Origin: Mucisphaera sp965279675
GTDB lineage: Bacteria; Planctomycetota; Phycisphaerae; Phycisphaerales; Phycisphaeraceae
DNA length: 64,000 nucleotides
Assembly: GCF_965279675.1 (NCBI RefSeq)
Contig: NZ_CBDIIJ010000002.1
Coordinates: 2,108,001-2,172,000 of the forward strand
Direction: 5' to 3'
The notes under the pieces were generated by a model. The model was given only the letters and a program-made list of their open reading frames with translations, did no database searches and was not told the DNA's origin. Position 1 is the stretch's first letter; every line of letters begins with the position of its first letter. The position numbers and the translations under genes were made by a program. Shown here in pieces: positions 51,709-60,786 of the stretch.

Positions 51709-52353
51709 TCAGCGGGTGCGGCGGCGGAGCAGGACCATACCGAGGAGGGGCAGGGCGGCCGTGGCGGCGGTGGGCAGGGGGATGATGGGCATGGGTGGGC
51801 CGGAGGTGATGTTGGTGACGGTGCCCATGAGTGACGCACCGGAGAGGGTGAAGGAGAGGTTGCGGTTGGTGTAGGTGGGGTCGATGGTGAGTGGGTCGGG
51901 GAAGTCGGTGATGGCGAGGGTGTCGGGTGGGAAGCTGTCGTTGGGCAGGAGGGTGTCGGCGGCTGCGAGGTCGATGTTGAGGATGTTGTCGGGGCCGCGG
52001 TCGGACTCGAAGGTGATGCGGTCGAGGGTGGCGGTGCCGGTGTTGAAGTTGTTGCGGACGACGAGTTCGAGGCTGCCCTGGATGAAGGGTGAGAGGTCGC
52101 TGTTGTTGGCGGAGAAGCTGGCGACGTCGACGGTGTAGCGGCCGATGGCGTTATCGGGGTTGGTGTCGATGGGGGTGTTGGTGAATTCGGCGATGAGTTC
52201 CCAGGTGCTGCCGACGGGAACTGCGGTGGCGAAGAAGCTGGTGCTTGTATCGACGACACCTGTCCAGGTGACGATGACGGCCTCGGCGCTCGCTGCGGGC
52301 GCAGCCAGGGCGACGGTGAGGAGGCATGCTGTTTTGGGTATCCACCGACCCAT
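51709..52353 (-). CDS. Secreted PEP-CTERM-like protein
   Basis: 214 residues from the ATG at 52353 (GGGAGACC upstream). It has a signal peptide (TACLLTVALAAPAASAEA), a beta-rich body (VIVTWTGVVDTSTSFFATAV, TFESDRGPDNILNIDL) and a sorting tail PLPTAATAALPLLGMVLLRR. The mature domain looks like one of the many small PEP-CTERM surface proteins without known function. It converges with the lipoprotein gene, the stops nine bases apart. Confidence 0.78.
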   Translation of the reverse strand: MGRWIPKTACLLTVALAAPAASAEAVIVTWTGVVDTSTSFFATAVPVGSTWELIAEFTNTPIDTNPDNAIGRYTVDVASFSANNSDLSPFIQGSLELVVRNNFNTGTATLDRITFESDRGPDNILNIDLAAADTLLPNDSFPPDTLAITDFPDPLTIDPTYTNRNLSFTLSGASLMGTVTNITSGPPMPIIPLPTAATAALPLLGMVLLRRRTR

Positions 52354-52624
52354 GTGAGGTCTCCCGGTCCCTGAGCGCGGGCGATGGTGCTCGCGCTGCA
52401 TTTGCCTAGTGGCTATCGGCATTTGGGGGTGTTGGTTTAGTTGGGGTGGGGTGGCTGATAATTCGTGGTATCAGCGCTTGGGAGTGGGGTTTTCACGTGC
52501 CAGGACTCATGCGCTTTGCGACTCTATCGGGACTTTTGGCTGGTCAGGATTCGACTGGTCTGTTGGCTGTGCTAGTCTTTTGTGCGGGTTGTCTGGTTTG
52601 ATCATTTGCAGAGAGGACGTGGGC

Positions 52625-53446
52625 ATGTCCGTGAGACCTGATTGGTTAATGATGTCGGTGGTGGTGTTGCTCGGCGGTGTATTGATGTCTCAGAGAGGGT
52701 CTGCGATGGATGAGGTGGGCGTGGTCGATCAGTGGCATGATTTCCCGACGGGTCGGACGATTGAATTCAGCGGGTATACCTGGCGGGTGAAGGGGCTGGA
52801 CGCGGAGACGACGTATGGGCCGGGCGGGTTTCCATTCGGGCCGACGGAGGAGAGTGTGTGGGTTGATGAGCAGGGGCGGTTGCATCTTCAGGTGGTGGAG
52901 ATTGACGGGGTGTGGTACTCGGCGGAGGTGCGGCTGACGGAGGCGCTGGGTTATGGGGATTACCGGTTTACGACGCGTGGCCGTGTGGATGACCTGGACC
53001 CGAATCTGATTTTTGGGTTGTTCATCTGGGAGTATCAGGCGAGCTATGAAGGGATCGAGGACTCGAACGTTGCCAATGAGTTTGATATCGAGTTTGGGAC
53101 GTGGAAGGACCCTGATCGCGCGCCGGCTCAGTTTGTGTGTCAGCCGTGGCAGCGGAAGGAGAATCTGCATCCTTACTGGTTCAGTTTGAAGGATGATGAG
53201 GCATTGAGCACGCATGCTTTTCGCTGGCGGCCGGATGGCGTGGACTGCCGGTCGTGGCGGGGTGGTGCTGAGTCAGAGACGGATGCGGAGGCGCGGCTGA
53301 CGACGTGGACGTATGAGGGGCCGGATATTCCGACGGGTTCCCCGCAGGTGCACCTGAATCTCTGGTGTCTGAATGAGCCGCCGGCGCGGGGTGCGTCTCA
53401 GACGGTCGTGATTGAGCGTTTTGAGTTTGTGCCCTACGAGAAGTAA
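52625..53446 (+). CDS. Secreted GH16-like glucanase/lectin-fold protein
   Basis: 273 residues from the ATG at 52625 (GAGAGGA upstream). A signal sequence (LMMSVVVLLGGVLMSQRGSA) is followed by a single jelly-roll domain. The segment YGDYRFTTRGRVDDLDPNLI, then NEFDIEFGTWKDP, matches glycoside hydrolase family 16. NEFDIEFG contains the ExDxE catalytic pattern seen in lichenase-type members. Possible activity is cleavage of beta-glucans or algal galactans, but the protein is shorter than many GH16 enzymes and could be a binding protein. The 271 bases upstream have no other feature I can support. Confidence 0.72.
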   Translation: MSVRPDWLMMSVVVLLGGVLMSQRGSAMDEVGVVDQWHDFPTGRTIEFSGYTWRVKGLDAETTYGPGGFPFGPTEESVWVDEQGRLHLQVVEIDGVWYSAEVRLTEALGYGDYRFTTRGRVDDLDPNLIFGLFIWEYQASYEGIEDSNVANEFDIEFGTWKDPDRAPAQFVCQPWQRKENLHPYWFSLKDDEALSTHAFRWRPDGVDCRSWRGGAESETDAEARLTTWTYEGPDIPTGSPQVHLNLWCLNEPPARGASQTVVIERFEFVPYEK

Positions 53447-53458
53447 GTGGGTTGAGCT

Positions 53459-54439
53459 TCAGGGTTGGACGAGGACTTTGAGGGTGTTGGGTTGTTTGGC
53501 GGCGGTGAGGATGTCGGGTCCGGCGGCGAGTTTCATGCGTTTGGAGATGAGGGGTGTGACGTCGATGGCGGAGCGGGCGAGGGCGTCGAGGGCGGTGGCG
53601 AAGGGCCCGCAGCGGCTGCCGACGAGGGTGATCTCGTCGACGACGATCCTGGCGAGGTCGGGGTGGGCTTGTTGGTTGGGTGCGGGTGCGGTGGTGGTTT
53701 TGAGGGCGATGGTTCCGCGGGGTCGGACCATGCCGAGGGCGGTGGTGATGCCAGAGGGTGAGCCGGTGGCATCGACGACGATGTCCTGATCCTGACGGAG
53801 TCCGACGTCTTCGAGGAGTCGGTGTTTGATGCCCCATTTTTCGGCGACTGCGAGTTTATCGGGGTGCTTGCCGACGATGCGGACGGTGGCGTTGAGTTGG
53901 GCGAGGACCTGGGCGCAGAGGAGTCCGAGTCGGCCGTCGCCTAAGACGGTGACATAGGGGCGGCCTTCGAAGGTGAGTTGGCGGACGAGTTGGAAGGCTG
54001 CGGCGAGGGGTTCGGTGAAGACGGCCTGGTCGTCGTCGACGTGGTTGGGTACTTCGTGGAGGTTGGCGACGGGGAGGGTGAATCGGTCGGCGAAGACGCC
54101 ATCGCGGTTGAGGATGCCGAGGACGGTTCGTTGGCGGCAGTGTTCGCGGAGGCCTTTGAGGCAGAGATCGCAGGCTCCGCAGACGGCGTTGATTTCGCCG
54201 ACGACGCGTTTGCCGATGAGGTGGTTGTCTTTGGTGTCGGCCGTTTGGGTGACGGTGCCGACGAATTCGTGGCCGAGGACGCCCTGGAAGTGCATGTAGC
54301 CGTTGGCGAGCTGGATATCAGTGGAGCAGACGCCTGTGAGGGTGGGTTGGATGAGTGCTTCGCCTGGGCGGAGGTGGGGTTCGGGGTGGTCCTGGCGGAG
54401 GCTGAGTTGGGTGTTTTCATCGAGGACGAGTGCTTGCAT
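53459..54439 (-). CDS. Zinc-dependent medium-chain alcohol dehydrogenase-like protein
   Basis: 326 residues. The N-terminal GroES-like domain has GVCSTDIQLANGYMHFQGVL, then GHEFVGTV with catalytic-zinc Cys and His. VVGEINAVCGACDLCLKGLR, then EHC, supplies the four structural-zinc Cys. The Rossmann motif is VTVLGDGRLGLLCAQVLAQL (GDGRLG, slightly altered). Such enzymes oxidise alcohols or sugar alcohols with NAD(P); substrate unknown. Its start is 80 bases from that of the divergent NAD kinase gene, perhaps sharing control. Confidence 0.88.
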   Translation of the reverse strand: MQALVLDENTQLSLRQDHPEPHLRPGEALIQPTLTGVCSTDIQLANGYMHFQGVLGHEFVGTVTQTADTKDNHLIGKRVVGEINAVCGACDLCLKGLREHCRQRTVLGILNRDGVFADRFTLPVANLHEVPNHVDDDQAVFTEPLAAAFQLVRQLTFEGRPYVTVLGDGRLGLLCAQVLAQLNATVRIVGKHPDKLAVAEKWGIKHRLLEDVGLRQDQDIVVDATGSPSGITTALGMVRPRGTIALKTTTAPAPNQQAHPDLARIVVDEITLVGSRCGPFATALDALARSAIDVTPLISKRMKLAAGPDILTAAKQPNTLKVLVQP

Positions 54440-54519
54440 GGGGTGAGTATCGGCTTGGCGTGGGTGCGGGCTGTGCGATCGGCGCGGGACGGGCTGGTTT
54501 GAATCCGTACACTGTGGGC

Positions 54520-55485
54520 ATGAATCAGGTGCAGGACCCGATGAGTGACACGGAAGAGAGCCGGCGGCTGCCGGAGCGTCCGCGTGTGCTGATTCTGGCG
54601 AATCTGGCGAAGGAAGAGGTGGTTGAGGCGCTGGCGGACTTTCGGCCGTGGCTGGTTGAGCGTGCGGAGATTGTGGCAGAGCCCGATATCTGTGAGCTGA
54701 CTTCGGAGCGAGCGGCGGAGCTGCCTGAGGCGGATCTGGCGATTGTTTTGGGGGGTGACGGGACGATGCTGGCGCAGGCGAGGAAGATGGTGGCTTTGGG
54801 TGTTCCGTTGTTGGGGATCAATTTCGGGAAGCTAGGTTTTCTGGCTGAGTTCACGATCGATGACGTGAAGCTGCACTGGGACGAGGTGTTGTGCGGTGGT
54901 TGTCGGGTGAGTGAGCGTTTGATGCTGGAGGCGATGGTGTTTCCTGCGGGGGCGCCGCGGTGGGGAGAGGGGGCGGGCGATGATTTGTCGGGGATGCCTG
55001 AGCCGGTGTTCCGGTCGATCGCGATGAACGATGCGGTGATCACGGCGGGGCCGCCTTACCGGATGATTGATCTGGATCTGGCGATCGAGCCGCGGCGGTC
55101 GTTGCACTCGTCGGTGCAGTTTGCGGGTGATGGGGTGATTATTGCGACGCCTTCGGGTTCGACGGCTTACAACCTGTCGGCGGGCGGGCCGATTCTGTCG
55201 CCTGGAATTGATGGCGTGGTGATTTCTGCATTGGCTCCGCAGTCGCTGGCGTTTCGTCCGATTGTGTTTCATGCACGATGCGAGGCGTGGCTGACGGTTC
55301 TGCGGGCGAATGCGGGGACGACGCTGGTGATTGATGGTCAGGATTCGGCGACGATTGCGGAGGGTCAGCAGTTGCTGGTTCGTCAGCACGGATCACGGGT
55401 GCGTTTGATCCACAACCCGGATCACAATTATTGGACGATGCTGTCGTACAAGATGCGTTGGGCGGCTCAGCCGAGACGGCGGTAA
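54520..55485 (+). CDS. nadK: NAD kinase
   Basis: About 321 residues from the ATG at 54520; ATG at 54541 is an alternative start. It phosphorylates NAD to NADP. The diagnostic motifs are AIVLGGDGTMLAQARKMVAL (GGDGT) and GVIIATPSGSTAYNLSAGGP, with GINFGKLGFLAEF between them. The C-terminal beta-sandwich is complete. It follows the divergent dehydrogenase. No terminator visible before the next gene at 55564. Confidence 0.95.
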   Translation: MNQVQDPMSDTEESRRLPERPRVLILANLAKEEVVEALADFRPWLVERAEIVAEPDICELTSERAAELPEADLAIVLGGDGTMLAQARKMVALGVPLLGINFGKLGFLAEFTIDDVKLHWDEVLCGGCRVSERLMLEAMVFPAGAPRWGEGAGDDLSGMPEPVFRSIAMNDAVITAGPPYRMIDLDLAIEPRRSLHSSVQFAGDGVIIATPSGSTAYNLSAGGPILSPGIDGVVISALAPQSLAFRPIVFHARCEAWLTVLRANAGTTLVIDGQDSATIAEGQQLLVRQHGSRVRLIHNPDHNYWTMLSYKMRWAAQPRRR

Positions 55486-55563
55486 AGGGGCGGGTTTGGT
55501 CGGTCGATCTTCTCAGGGGACCTGTGCGTTTTCGCGCGGTGGTTCCGAGGAAGGCTGGCCGTT

Positions 55564-56337
55564 ATGGCAACGGGTGGATGGCAATGTGCGGCGGTGGGGG
55601 TGTTGGCGGCTTTCGGTCTGCTCGCCGGCGAGGCAGGTGCGCGGACGGTGGCGATTTATGCGCCGCCCAGTGTGTCGGAAGCAGAGGTGTTGGCGTCGCC
55701 TGTGAGTCAGCTGCTGGCTGGGGCGGGTGACGAGCTGGTTGTGTTTGACAGTCTTTCGGCGGAGGTGTTGGGGCTGGTGTTGGGGGAGGCGGACCTGCTG
55801 GTGCTGGATCAGCACGCGGGCGGGCGTTTGATTACGAGCATTTCGGGGTCGGCGGTGGAGACTGTTCGGGGTTACGTGGATGAGGGTGGGGGTTTGCTGG
55901 CGATCGGTAATCGGCTGGGTCGGGGCGCGACGGCGATCAATCTGTTTTTTGGTAGTGGCCTGCGGAACGTGGCGGATACGGGGATCGATCAGACGGAGCT
56001 TCGATATCCCTTTGGGGTTTTTGAGGGTGGGCCGGAGACGGTTCTGAATGATACTGGAGCGCTGGTGAATCCGGGGACACTGGCTGCGAATGAGCTGACG
56101 ATTTACGGGGTGGATGGGGCGTCGAGTGTGGTGGGTGGTTTCTTTGGTGCGGGTGCGTATATGTATCTGGGGATCGATGGCCAGTCGCCTTTGGCTCTGG
56201 ATGCGCCGGTGTCGGATGTGATTCTTCGGTCGGCGGACTTTGCGGTGGATGCGACGGTGATTCCGTTGCCGGTTTCGGCGTGGGCGGGGTTGTGTCTGCT
56301 CAGCGGGATGGTGTATCTGCGTCGGACGCGCGGCTAG
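55564..56337 (+). CDS. Secreted protein with amidotransferase-like fold and VPLP/PEP-CTERM-type tail
   Basis: 257 residues; AGGAAGG lies eight bases before the ATG. A signal peptide (AAVGVLAAFGLLAGEAGA) leads into an alpha/beta domain (LGEADLLVLDQHAGGRLITS, VRGYVDEGGGLLAIGNRL). This resembles ThuA/class I amidotransferase-like folds without an evident catalytic Cys. The tail IPLPVSAWAGLCLLSGMVYL, then RRTRG, is the VPLPxxxW variant of the PEP-CTERM signal. Function unknown; surface-exposed by inference. Confidence 0.75.
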   Translation: MATGGWQCAAVGVLAAFGLLAGEAGARTVAIYAPPSVSEAEVLASPVSQLLAGAGDELVVFDSLSAEVLGLVLGEADLLVLDQHAGGRLITSISGSAVETVRGYVDEGGGLLAIGNRLGRGATAINLFFGSGLRNVADTGIDQTELRYPFGVFEGGPETVLNDTGALVNPGTLAANELTIYGVDGASSVVGGFFGAGAYMYLGIDGQSPLALDAPVSDVILRSADFAVDATVIPLPVSAWAGLCLLSGMVYLRRTRG

Positions 56338-56531
56338 CGGCGGGGTTGTGTATCGATGCTGGGGGCTGTTGCCTGGATGTGTTTATCGCTGCGCTGTCCG
56401 GGTGGTTGTCGGCATCGATCGTGGTGTTGTTTTTAAGGTTTTTATGGGCTTTGTGAATTAGGGCGGGTTGGATGAATTGTGGGTTGTGGATGGTCGATGC
56501 TGGTTGTGTCAGCGTGACAGGAGAAAGACGC

Positions 56532-57185
56532 ATGATTAGAGAGATGGTGAAGACAACGGGGGTTGCTGCGGCTCGTTACGCGGTGGGTGCGGGTCTGGAA
56601 GATTTTCGGTCGTGGTGGTGGTGGATGCAGAAGGGTCAGCGGAACCCGCCACCTGCGATCGTGAAGTGGATGGTGATTCGTGAGTATGCGAATCGGTTTG
56701 GCTTGAAGGAACTGATCGAGACGGGGACTCATGAGGGGAACACGCTGGCTGCGGTGGCTGAGCAGTTTGAGCGGCTGACGTCGATCGAGTTGAGCGATCA
56801 CTACTACGACCTTGCGTGTCGCCGGTTTGATGGTGATGCGAAGGTGCGGCTGCTGCATGGTGATTCGGGGAAGGTGCTGCCTGAGGTGGTGCGTTTGCTG
56901 GATCGGCCGGCGCTGTTCTGGCTGGACGGGCATTACTCGCAGGGCCTGACGGCTCGGGGCGAGTTGGATACGCCGATTAGTGCCGAGCTGGAAGCGGTGC
57001 TTGGGGATGAGCGGTTTGAGCACGTGGCGTTGATCGATGATGCGCGGCTGTTTGTGGGCAAGGATGGGTATCCGACGCTTGATGCGTTGTACGAGCGGAT
57101 TCGGGCGTTGCGGCCTGGGTACACGATGTCGGTCCGTGAGGATGTGATTCGGGTGCATCGTGAGTTGCCGGTTTATTTGCGTTAG
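56532..57185 (+). CDS. SAM-dependent methyltransferase-like protein
   Basis: 217 residues from the ATG at 56532 with AGGAGA upstream; a longer frame from 56472 has no SD. LKELIETGTHEGNTLAAVAE is the SAM-binding loop, RLTSIELSDHYYDLACRRF the acidic ribose contact, and LFWLDGHYSQGLTARGELDT a DGxH-like active-site region. This layout fits the class I methyltransferases seen in polysaccharide and surface-glycan loci. Substrate unknown. Downstream is a terminator and a type A hairpin. Confidence 0.78.
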   Translation: MIREMVKTTGVAAARYAVGAGLEDFRSWWWWMQKGQRNPPPAIVKWMVIREYANRFGLKELIETGTHEGNTLAAVAEQFERLTSIELSDHYYDLACRRFDGDAKVRLLHGDSGKVLPEVVRLLDRPALFWLDGHYSQGLTARGELDTPISAELEAVLGDERFEHVALIDDARLFVGKDGYPTLDALYERIRALRPGYTMSVREDVIRVHRELPVYLR

Positions 57186-57211
57186 CAGACGCGAGCCTGT
57201 TGAAACTCTGG

Positions 57212-57245
57212 AGGCCGTGGCTCTTTTGAGCTGCGGCCTTTCTTT
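57212..57245 (+). terminator. Rho-independent terminator of the methyltransferase gene
   Basis: GGCCG-T-GGCTC, loop TTTT, GAGC-TG-CGGCC, then TTTCTTTT, 26 bases after the stop. Confidence 0.85.
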
Positions 57246-57258
57246 TGTGTCATCGCCT

Positions 57259-57299
57259 GGTTCTGTGGGCTCCCGTTCGGGTACCCACAGCCCACCCGG
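57259..57299 (+). repeat. Hairpin repeat type A, copy 5
   Basis: GGTTCTGTGGG, a short inner stem CCCG/CGGG, then CCCACAGCCCACCC. Conserved ends with a new interior; 74 bases after a stop codon, sense orientation. Confidence 0.75.
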
Positions 57300-57327
57300 G
57301 TTTTTTGAGTGATCGCGTCGTAGCTTC

Positions 57328-58134
57328 TCAGGTATCGGTGGTGGGCCAGGTGGTCAGGAAGGTTTCCTGGTGGGCTTCCTGGTTGATGACTTTGACCATC
57401 TGGAGGTCGAGGGGGTCCTGGTTGGGGAGGGCTTCGAGGATGCCGTCGTGGATGGCCCAGCTTCTTCCTCTGGGGCTGCGGGCGAAGCGGGTGTGTCGGA
57501 AGGTGGTGTTGTCGAGGGCTTTGTAGAGGGCTCCATCGCGTGCGAAGGCGCGGTCGATTTCGAGCATGCGTTTGCGGCCGGAGATGTAGGCGAAGCCGTG
57601 GTTTTCGTACCAGATAGCGTTGTGGTAGGTGAGTGGCTCGAGGATGATCCCGTAGTAGGCGTTGGCTTTGGCAAAGGTTTCGAGTCGGGGGAGGAGTTCG
57701 GCGAAGAGGCCGAGTCCTTTTCGGACCTGGGAGGGGCCGAGTCCGGCTTTGAGGGCTGCTGTTTCCTGTTCGAGGTTGCGGCCGGCGGTGCCGAGGAGGG
57801 TCATTCTTCCTTCGGGGTCGTTGTCGATGTTGAAGCGTGGGGCGGTGAGGTCGTTGATGACGAGGAAGCCGATTTCGAGCTGTCCGCCGCCTGCGTCGGC
57901 GAGGTCGAGGCTGAGGAGGTGGTCGCCATCGATGCGGTGGGCGGGGATGCGGAGGCGGGCCTCGTAGGAGCCGGGTCGGGCGTCGAGGAGGAAGGATTCT
58001 TCGTTGATGTCGGGGGTTGGGAAGCGGTCGGGGTGGGCGTCGGTGAGGTGCTGAAAGGTGCGTGGGGGGATGATGGAGGCGTAGAGCCGCCTTTTCTCGG
58101 CGTCGGAGCAATGATTGAGTTTCTGGATCGACAT
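57328..58134 (-). CDS. GNAT-like hypothetical protein
   Basis: 268 residues from the ATG at 58134; an ATG at 58218 would overlap the divergent sppA start and has no SD. The second half (GLGLFAELLPRLETFAKANA, IILEPLTYHNAIWYENHGFA) has the terminal strand-helix pattern of GNAT acetyltransferases, including YENHGF. The N-terminal half is unlike known families. Acyl transfer is therefore a weak inference. A single gene divergent from sppA. Confidence 0.65.
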   Translation of the reverse strand: MSIQKLNHCSDAEKRRLYASIIPPRTFQHLTDAHPDRFPTPDINEESFLLDARPGSYEARLRIPAHRIDGDHLLSLDLADAGGGQLEIGFLVINDLTAPRFNIDNDPEGRMTLLGTAGRNLEQETAALKAGLGPSQVRKGLGLFAELLPRLETFAKANAYYGIILEPLTYHNAIWYENHGFAYISGRKRMLEIDRAFARDGALYKALDNTTFRHTRFARSPRGRSWAIHDGILEALPNQDPLDLQMVKVINQEAHQETFLTTWPTTDT

Positions 58135-58216
58135 ACCCGAAAGATCTTTGGTCGGGGCGGGTTTTTGGTCTGTCAGTGCTATCCTAAGAGGCAAGTCCTT
58201 TGAGGGGTTATCGACC

Positions 58217-60001
58217 ATGGCAAGTTCGCGGATTCTGATGTGTGTGTTGTTTGTTCTGGGACTTAGCGTGCTGCCGGCGGTGGCTCAGCCTGCGGATGAT
58301 TCGTCGCGGGTGGCCTGGCTGGAGTTGACGGGGACGCTTCGTGAGGGGCCGGTGCCTTTTGCGTGGGTGACGGAGGCGGAGGCGGGGCCGTCGCTATCGG
58401 GTGTGGTGGAGGCGCTGGATGACGTGGCGGCCTCGGAGAAGCATTTGGGGGTGGTGCTGTATCTGAACGCGCCGCGGCTGGGTCTCTCGCAGATTGAGGT
58501 GCTGGGGCAGGCGATCGATCGTGTGAAGGCTGCTGGCAAGCGGGTGATTGCGTTTTCGGAGTCTTACGAGACGGGGACGTATCTGCTGGCGGGTTATGCG
58601 GACACGGTGGTGCTGCAGCGGAACGGGATGTTCATGCTGCGTGGGCTTCTGGTGGAGGAGATGTATCTGGCGGGGCTGATGGAGAAGCTGGGTCTGGAGG
58701 CTGACTTCATGCAGGTGGGTCGGTTCAAGGGTGCGGATGAGGCGCTGACGCGGGAGCATCCGACGCCTTTCTGGGACGAGAACATCGGCGCGTTGCTGGA
58801 TGATCTGTATGCGCAGATCGTTGGGCGGATCGGCGAGCATCGGGAGATGTCGGTCGAGCAGGTCGAGGCGGTGATGCGTGACAGCTGGCTGCTGAGTGAT
58901 GAACAGTTGCTGCGTCGGGGTGTGGTGGACGCGGTGACGGATCGGGGGATGACGGCGTTGTTTGAGGAGGCATTTGGCGGGGATTTTGTTTGGGAGGATC
59001 TGGCGGATCGGGGTCGGATGCAGACGCCTAACAATCCGTTTGCGTTGTTCCAGATGCTGTTTCGGCCGCCTGCCCCGCGAGCGGATGGTCCGAGTATCGC
59101 GGTGATCCATGCGCGTGGGCCGATCTACATGGGTGAGTCGACGGTGGGTGACGGGGCGTTCACGGATGACAGCATCGGGCATCGGACGATGATTGATGCG
59201 CTTCGGGATTCGGCGTCGGATGAGGACATCAAGGGTGTGGTGGTGCGGATTGATTCGCCTGGCGGTTCGGCGCTGGCGAGTGAGGTGATCTGGCAGGCGG
59301 TTCGGGAGACGGCGGAGACGAAGCCGGTCTACATGAGCGTGGGTCGGATGGCGGCGTCGGGTGGGTATTACATCGCGTGTGCGGGTGATGAGATCTTTGT
59401 TGAGGGGCCGTCGGTGGTGGGTTCGATCGGGGTGGTGTCGGGCAAGATTCATCTGGAGGGGCTTTATGAGAAGCTGGATCTGGGTGTGACGGTGCGGACG
59501 CGTGGCCCGATGTCGGACATGTTTGCGAGCGACCGGCCGTTCACGCCTGCTCAGCGGCACACGATGCTGGCGTTCATGGAGCGGATTTACGACCAGTTTG
59601 TGGATCGGATTCGGGAGGGGCGGGGTGATCGTCTACCGCGTGTGGATGAGGTGGCGGAGGGGCGTTTGTTCACGGGTCGTCAGGCGGTTGCGAACGGTAT
59701 GGCGGATGAGATTGGTGGTTTGGAGGAGGCGGTGGCGTCGCTGGCGGAGGCGCTTGATCTGGAGGAGGGTGCCTACGAGGTGATTGATCTGCCTGAGCCG
59801 ATGTCGTTCCAGGATTTCATGCAGGATGCGTTTGGGGTGCGGTCGGCGGGGATGGGTGTGTCGCTTGGCATGATCGCGAAGCCGGTTCTGGGTGATCGGT
59901 GGGAGGTTTTGCGGCCGGTGGTGGAGGGGGCGTTGCAGCTGCGTCGGGAGCCGGCGCTGGTGCTGATGCCAGTGGTGCTTGATATCCGTGTGAGTCCGTG
60001 A
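58217..60001 (+). CDS. sppA: Signal peptide peptidase SppA (long type)
   Basis: 594 residues from the ATG at 58217 (GAGGGG upstream), the tandem-domain 67 kDa type. A signal anchor (ILMCVLFVLGLSVLPAVAQ) precedes two S49 domains. The C-terminal domain has VVVRIDSPGGSALASEVI and MAASGGYYIACAGDEIFVEG with the catalytic Ser. The N-terminal domain has VIAFSESYETGTYLLAGYAD, where the family's Lys lies nearby (AAGKRV). It degrades cleaved signal peptides in the membrane. ispD starts 11 bases downstream. Confidence 0.93.
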   Translation: MASSRILMCVLFVLGLSVLPAVAQPADDSSRVAWLELTGTLREGPVPFAWVTEAEAGPSLSGVVEALDDVAASEKHLGVVLYLNAPRLGLSQIEVLGQAIDRVKAAGKRVIAFSESYETGTYLLAGYADTVVLQRNGMFMLRGLLVEEMYLAGLMEKLGLEADFMQVGRFKGADEALTREHPTPFWDENIGALLDDLYAQIVGRIGEHREMSVEQVEAVMRDSWLLSDEQLLRRGVVDAVTDRGMTALFEEAFGGDFVWEDLADRGRMQTPNNPFALFQMLFRPPAPRADGPSIAVIHARGPIYMGESTVGDGAFTDDSIGHRTMIDALRDSASDEDIKGVVVRIDSPGGSALASEVIWQAVRETAETKPVYMSVGRMAASGGYYIACAGDEIFVEGPSVVGSIGVVSGKIHLEGLYEKLDLGVTVRTRGPMSDMFASDRPFTPAQRHTMLAFMERIYDQFVDRIREGRGDRLPRVDEVAEGRLFTGRQAVANGMADEIGGLEEAVASLAEALDLEEGAYEVIDLPEPMSFQDFMQDAFGVRSAGMGVSLGMIAKPVLGDRWEVLRPVVEGALQLRREPALVLMPVVLDIRVSP

Positions 60002-60012
60002 GCGGGGGCGTG

Positions 60013-60729
60013 ATGCGGCTAGGTTTGATTCTGCTGGCGGCGGGTCGTGGGACGCGGTTCGGGCGGAGCAAGGTTGATCTGCCGATTCTGGGGCGGCCTG
60101 TGATCGCGCATGCGTTGGACTGTTTTGCGGGTGTGGCGGGGCTTGAGCAGCGGCTGGTGGTGGTAGCGCCTGATGATGTGGAGGCGGCGAGGGAGCGGTG
60201 GGCGGAGGTACTGGAAGCCTCCGGGGCTCAGGTGTGTGCTGGGGGTCTGGAGGATCGTTGGGCGTCGGTGGTGGCTGCGTTGGAGGCGTTGGATGAGGGG
60301 ATCACGCATGTGCTGATTCACGATGCGGCGCGGCCTTGCGTGTCGACAGAGACGGTGGGACGGGTGGTTTCGGCGTTGGGTCAGGATGGGGCGGTGATTC
60401 CTGGTGTGGCGGTATCGAGCACGCTGAAGCGGGTGGGTGATGCGGTGCGTGAGGGGGTGCGCGTGATGGGCGAGGGTGTGGAGCGGGATGGGCTGATTGA
60501 GGTGCAGACGCCTCAGGGGTTTGAGGTGGCATTGCTGCGGCGCGGGTTTGTGGGGGTGCTAGAGGATTTGAGGTCGGGGCGTGCGCACGTGACGGATGAT
60601 GCGTCGGTGGTGGAGCGGTTGGGCGAGCGGGTGGTGGTGGTTGAGGGTGATACAGGGAACGTGAAGATCACGCGTCCTGGCGATGAGTTGGTGGCGGAGG
60701 CGATTCTCAGGGCACGCGGGGTTGAATGA
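60013..60729 (+). CDS. ispD: 2-C-methyl-D-erythritol 4-phosphate cytidylyltransferase
   Basis: 238 residues from the ATG at 60013 behind a run of G; a GTG at 59998 overlaps the sppA stop as GTGA and is an alternative. It transfers CMP to MEP in the non-mevalonate isoprenoid pathway. LILLAAGRGTRFGRSKVDLP is the nucleotide-binding loop, though the usual K of P-K-x is shifted. LIHDAARPCVS and VTDDASVVERLG complete the family pattern. Likely co-transcribed with sppA. ispF is not adjacent. Confidence 0.93.
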   Translation: MRLGLILLAAGRGTRFGRSKVDLPILGRPVIAHALDCFAGVAGLEQRLVVVAPDDVEAARERWAEVLEASGAQVCAGGLEDRWASVVAALEALDEGITHVLIHDAARPCVSTETVGRVVSALGQDGAVIPGVAVSSTLKRVGDAVREGVRVMGEGVERDGLIEVQTPQGFEVALLRRGFVGVLEDLRSGRAHVTDDASVVERLGERVVVVEGDTGNVKITRPGDELVAEAILRARGVE

Positions 60730-60732
60730 AGA

Positions 60733-60760
60733 ACGGCGACCCTCTTTCGAGGATCGCCGT
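60733..60760. terminator. Hairpin between ispD and the H1-like gene
   Basis: ACGGCGA-CCCTC-TTTC-GAGG-A-TCGCCGT, a strong stem lying between convergent genes. There is no T run on either side, so termination is likely but not certain. Confidence 0.55.
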
Positions 60761-60786
60761 CGAGTTAATCAGCATTTGACCGTTGT

